Shown here piece after piece: positions 62,533 through 64,000 of a stretch of DNA of 64,000 nt. The notes below the pieces were generated by a model. The model made no database searches. It had not been told where the DNA came from and saw nothing but the letters and a program-made list of their open reading frames with translations. The translations under genes were made by a program, and so were the position numbers. Origin of the DNA: Bog-473 sp963738135 (lineage in GTDB: Bacteria; Actinomycetota; Acidimicrobiia; Acidimicrobiales; RAAP-2); assembly GCA_963738135.1 (NCBI GenBank), contig CAVTVK010000004.1, positions 372,001 through 436,000 on the forward strand, written 5' to 3'. Each line of letters opens with the position of its first letter. The first letter of the stretch is position 1.

Positions 62533-63246
62533 TCAAGCATTGGTAGGCGGCATCTCAGGGTCAAGCGGACACTCGTTATCCTCAGGCGAATTCCTCGTTC
62601 GGCGGGGAGGACTGTCGTCAGTGGCTGGTGTGAGCCAGTCGTCTCGACGCAACCGCTCGACATCGGCGAAATCGCCGAGGATGCTCACGCCTTGGCTGAT
62701 GGCGACGTCCGCGTCGAGGGCACCCGACATCAGTCCGACAATGAGCTCGGGCCGTCCGGTGACGACGACGTCGGGCGACGGCGCGGGACCAGTGCGCACC
62801 TCCACTCTGCCGGCCGCTGACGTCAGCGTCAGCAGCTCGTCTCCGGTCCGGAGTTCGATCTGGATGTTGGGCCGCTGCGGGTCTATGCCACCGAACATCA
62901 AATCCAACGGAAGCTCGAGCCACCGAGCTCGAAACGCGTCGGTGCCCTGTCCTGCGAGCATCAACGGCGCGCCCCAGCGGACGAGCTCGTGCACGGCCGT
63001 CCCCAGCTTTCGACCCCGATCGGTGAGCTCGTAGCGGCTCTCTGCGTCACGACGAATGACCCCCGCACCCTCGAGCTGGCGCAACCGCTCGGCGAGGAGG
63101 TTGGTGGCGATGCCTGTCAGGCCGTCTTGGAGCTCGCTGTAACGCGAGGGGCGAACCAGCAGCTCGCGCACGATGAGGAGGGTCCACCGGTCTCCGACCA
63201 CGTCGAGGGCTTTGGCGAGGGCGCAGTACTGGTCGTAGGAACGCAT
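62533..63246 (-). CDS. HxlR-family regulator with C-terminal SCP2-like domain
   Basis: 237 residues. Winged helix of HxlR type at the N-terminus: CALAKALDVVGDRWTLLIVRELL, SRYSELQDGLTGIATNLLAERLRQLE, and GVIRRDAESRYELTDRG. The C-terminal ~120 residues resemble an SCP2 sterol-carrier-like domain (ALDADVAISQGVSILGDF), which could bind a lipid-like ligand. A likely -10 (TAAGCT) lies only 6 nt before the ATG, so a nearly leaderless start is possible. Expected to sense a ligand and control the hydrolase genes on both sides through the TAGATAATCTA site. Confidence 0.88.
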   Translation of the reverse strand: MRSYDQYCALAKALDVVGDRWTLLIVRELLVRPSRYSELQDGLTGIATNLLAERLRQLEGAGVIRRDAESRYELTDRGRKLGTAVHELVRWGAPLMLAGQGTDAFRARWLELPLDLMFGGIDPQRPNIQIELRTGDELLTLTSAAGRVEVRTGPAPSPDVVVTGRPELIVGLMSGALDADVAISQGVSILGDFADVERLRRDDWLTPATDDSPPRRTRNSPEDNECPLDPEMPPTNA

Positions 63247-63263
63247 TCTCAGAGCTTACACTT

Positions 63264-63274
63264 TAGATAATCTA
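63264..63274. promoter_or_regulatory. Palindromic operator TAGATAATCTA
   Basis: A perfect 11-bp palindrome in the 107-nt divergent region. It lies in the spacer between a possible -35 (TTGTCA, complement of 63276-63281) and -10 (TAAGCT, complement of 63253-63258) of the leftward HxlR gene and just before the rightward promoter. CTAGAGTG at 63293 echoes one arm. Fits autoregulation by HxlR. Confidence 0.6.
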
Positions 63275-63284
63275 GTGACAACCC

Positions 63285-63313
63285 TTGACTTTCTAGAGTG
63301 TTCTCTTTATAAA
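63285..63313 (+). promoter_or_regulatory. Sigma70-type promoter for the 63354 hydrolase
   Basis: TTGACT (63285-63290), a 17-nt spacer and TATAAA (63308-63313), each one base from the consensus hexamers. An unusually clear housekeeping promoter for this high-GC window; the gene starts 40 nt further, behind a perfect AAGGAGG. Confidence 0.75.
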
Positions 63314-63353
63314 ATAAAGCCACCGCCAAACCAAACCTCGAAGGAGGTGGCCG

Positions 63354-64000
63354 ATGCGCCCCGATGTGTTGCGATCTTTGGTGTCTTGGCAAGCCCGCGA
63401 CGGGCGCCCAGACCATCGCCGCGGCCGGCTTCGGGTCATTGCAGTGACGACTCTGATCACCCTCACTGCGATCGTCGCGGCAACGATCGCGGTCACAGCT
63501 CCGGCAACTTCAGTACGGGCTTCTTCTACAACACCGGTCTCGTCATCACCGCCGTCCACGAAGCTGGTGTGGATCCCACGCGCCGGTTCCCGGATCGCCG
63601 CATACGTTCATCCCGGTCGCGGTCCCGCGATCGTGCTCAGCCATGGCTTCCCGGACAACCACCACCTGTATGACCGCGTCGTACCTCTACTCACGGGGCG
63701 TGAGGTCGTGACCTTCGATTTCCTGGGGTGGGGACGGTCTAGCAAACCTGCCCACTACTCCTACACCTTCGCCGGCCAGGAACAGGATCTCAATGCGGTG
63801 ATCCAAGGCCTCCACCTCGGCCGGGTTGTCCTCGTGTCACACGACGCGAGTGTGCCGGCGGTACTCAACTGGTCTCTTGATCACCCCGGTCACGTCGCTT
63901 CGATCATCCTCTCAAACGGCTTCTACGCCCCTGTGGCGGGATCCGGACCGCCGGCTCTTGCTGGCATCCTCGCGCTAGGTCAGTGGCCGATCGCGTCTTC
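63354..64000 (+). CDS. Secreted or membrane-anchored alpha/beta hydrolase, 3' end cut by window edge
   Basis: The first 215 residues are visible. A signal or anchor segment (VIAVTTLITLTAIVAATIAV) is followed by a Ser/Thr/Pro-rich stretch, then the hydrolase core: IVLSHGFPDNHHLYDRVVP, VVTFDFLGWGRS and the nucleophile elbow VVLVSHDASVPAVLNW with Asp in the nucleophile place, as in the gene at 61628. The two are evidently related but this one is exported. AAGGAGG stands six nt before the ATG. The C-terminal His is beyond the edge. Confidence 0.86.
   Translation, partial: MRPDVLRSLVSWQARDGRPDHRRGRLRVIAVTTLITLTAIVAATIAVTAPATSVRASSTTPVSSSPPSTKLVWIPRAGSRIAAYVHPGRGPAIVLSHGFPDNHHLYDRVVPLLTGREVVTFDFLGWGRSSKPAHYSYTFAGQEQDLNAVIQGLHLGRVVLVSHDASVPAVLNWSLDHPGHVASIILSNGFYAPVAGSGPPALAGILALGQWPIAS

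Overview
The window is high-GC, densely coded DNA from an actinobacterium (Actinomycetota). Three things point there: a mycothione reductase, a thioredoxin-fold CPWC protein and a DinB-like thiol-transferase-type protein of the kinds found in mycothiol users, and a Gram-positive/actinobacterial SOS box in front of dinB. No rRNA, tRNA, CRISPR array, transposase or integrase was seen, so the species cannot be fixed.

Positions 1-37.8 kb form a catabolic island. At the left a minus-strand operon runs SDR, carboxymuconolactone decarboxylase-like protein, Rieske oxygenase, SnoaL-like protein and cytochrome P450 (cut by the window edge). Divergent from it are a Baeyer-Villiger monooxygenase, a cyclase-family hydrolase, an amidohydrolase, several SDRs, an acyl-CoA dehydrogenase, a fused 2-oxoacid dehydrogenase E1, an acyl-CoA ligase, an alpha/beta hydrolase and a TetR regulator. 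A second long minus-strand operon (30.6 to 19.1 kb) holds an amidohydrolase, two M24 pita-bread proteins, a crotonase-fold protein, a double CoA transferase, MarR, an MFS exporter, a P450 and a methyltransferase. Divergent from it lie a KstD-like flavoprotein, a 3Fe-4S ferredoxin, another P450, an SDR and a second, almost identical Rieske gene. The set (ring hydroxylation, ring dehydrogenation, Baeyer-Villiger insertion, CoA activation, beta-oxidation, C-C hydrolysis, export) fits breakdown of a polycyclic, steroid- or terpenoid-like compound; the substrate cannot be read from the sequence.

Two sets of shared palindromic sites lie at divergent promoters in this island. One (core ACCGGTCGGTACAA) is at 3.96, 6.84 and 12.39 kb; the other (CTACG-N4-CGTAG followed by CAA) is at 30.65 and 34.81 kb. 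The two Rieske genes form a 1.35 kb inverted repeat about 32.4 kb apart. Three proteins of the second operon have lost family-typical catalytic or metal-binding residues, which makes that operon the best candidate for unusual chemistry.

From 37.8 kb to the right the content is mixed: an oligopeptide-type binding protein, a membrane GGDEF diguanylate cyclase, a large sulfatase, mycothione reductase, small VOC/ABM/GNAT enzymes, methyltransferases, DNA polymerase IV under an SOS box, a secreted GH12-like glycosidase, a secreted hydrolase fused to a neocarzinostatin-like domain, FtsH, DUF302, and an HxlR regulator flanked by two related alpha/beta hydrolases (the last one cut by the right edge).

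About sixteen genes carry one or more frame changes while both flanks remain recognisable. This looks more like residual sequencing error than decay, except for the flavoprotein at 37 kb, which is really truncated at a recombination-like junction.
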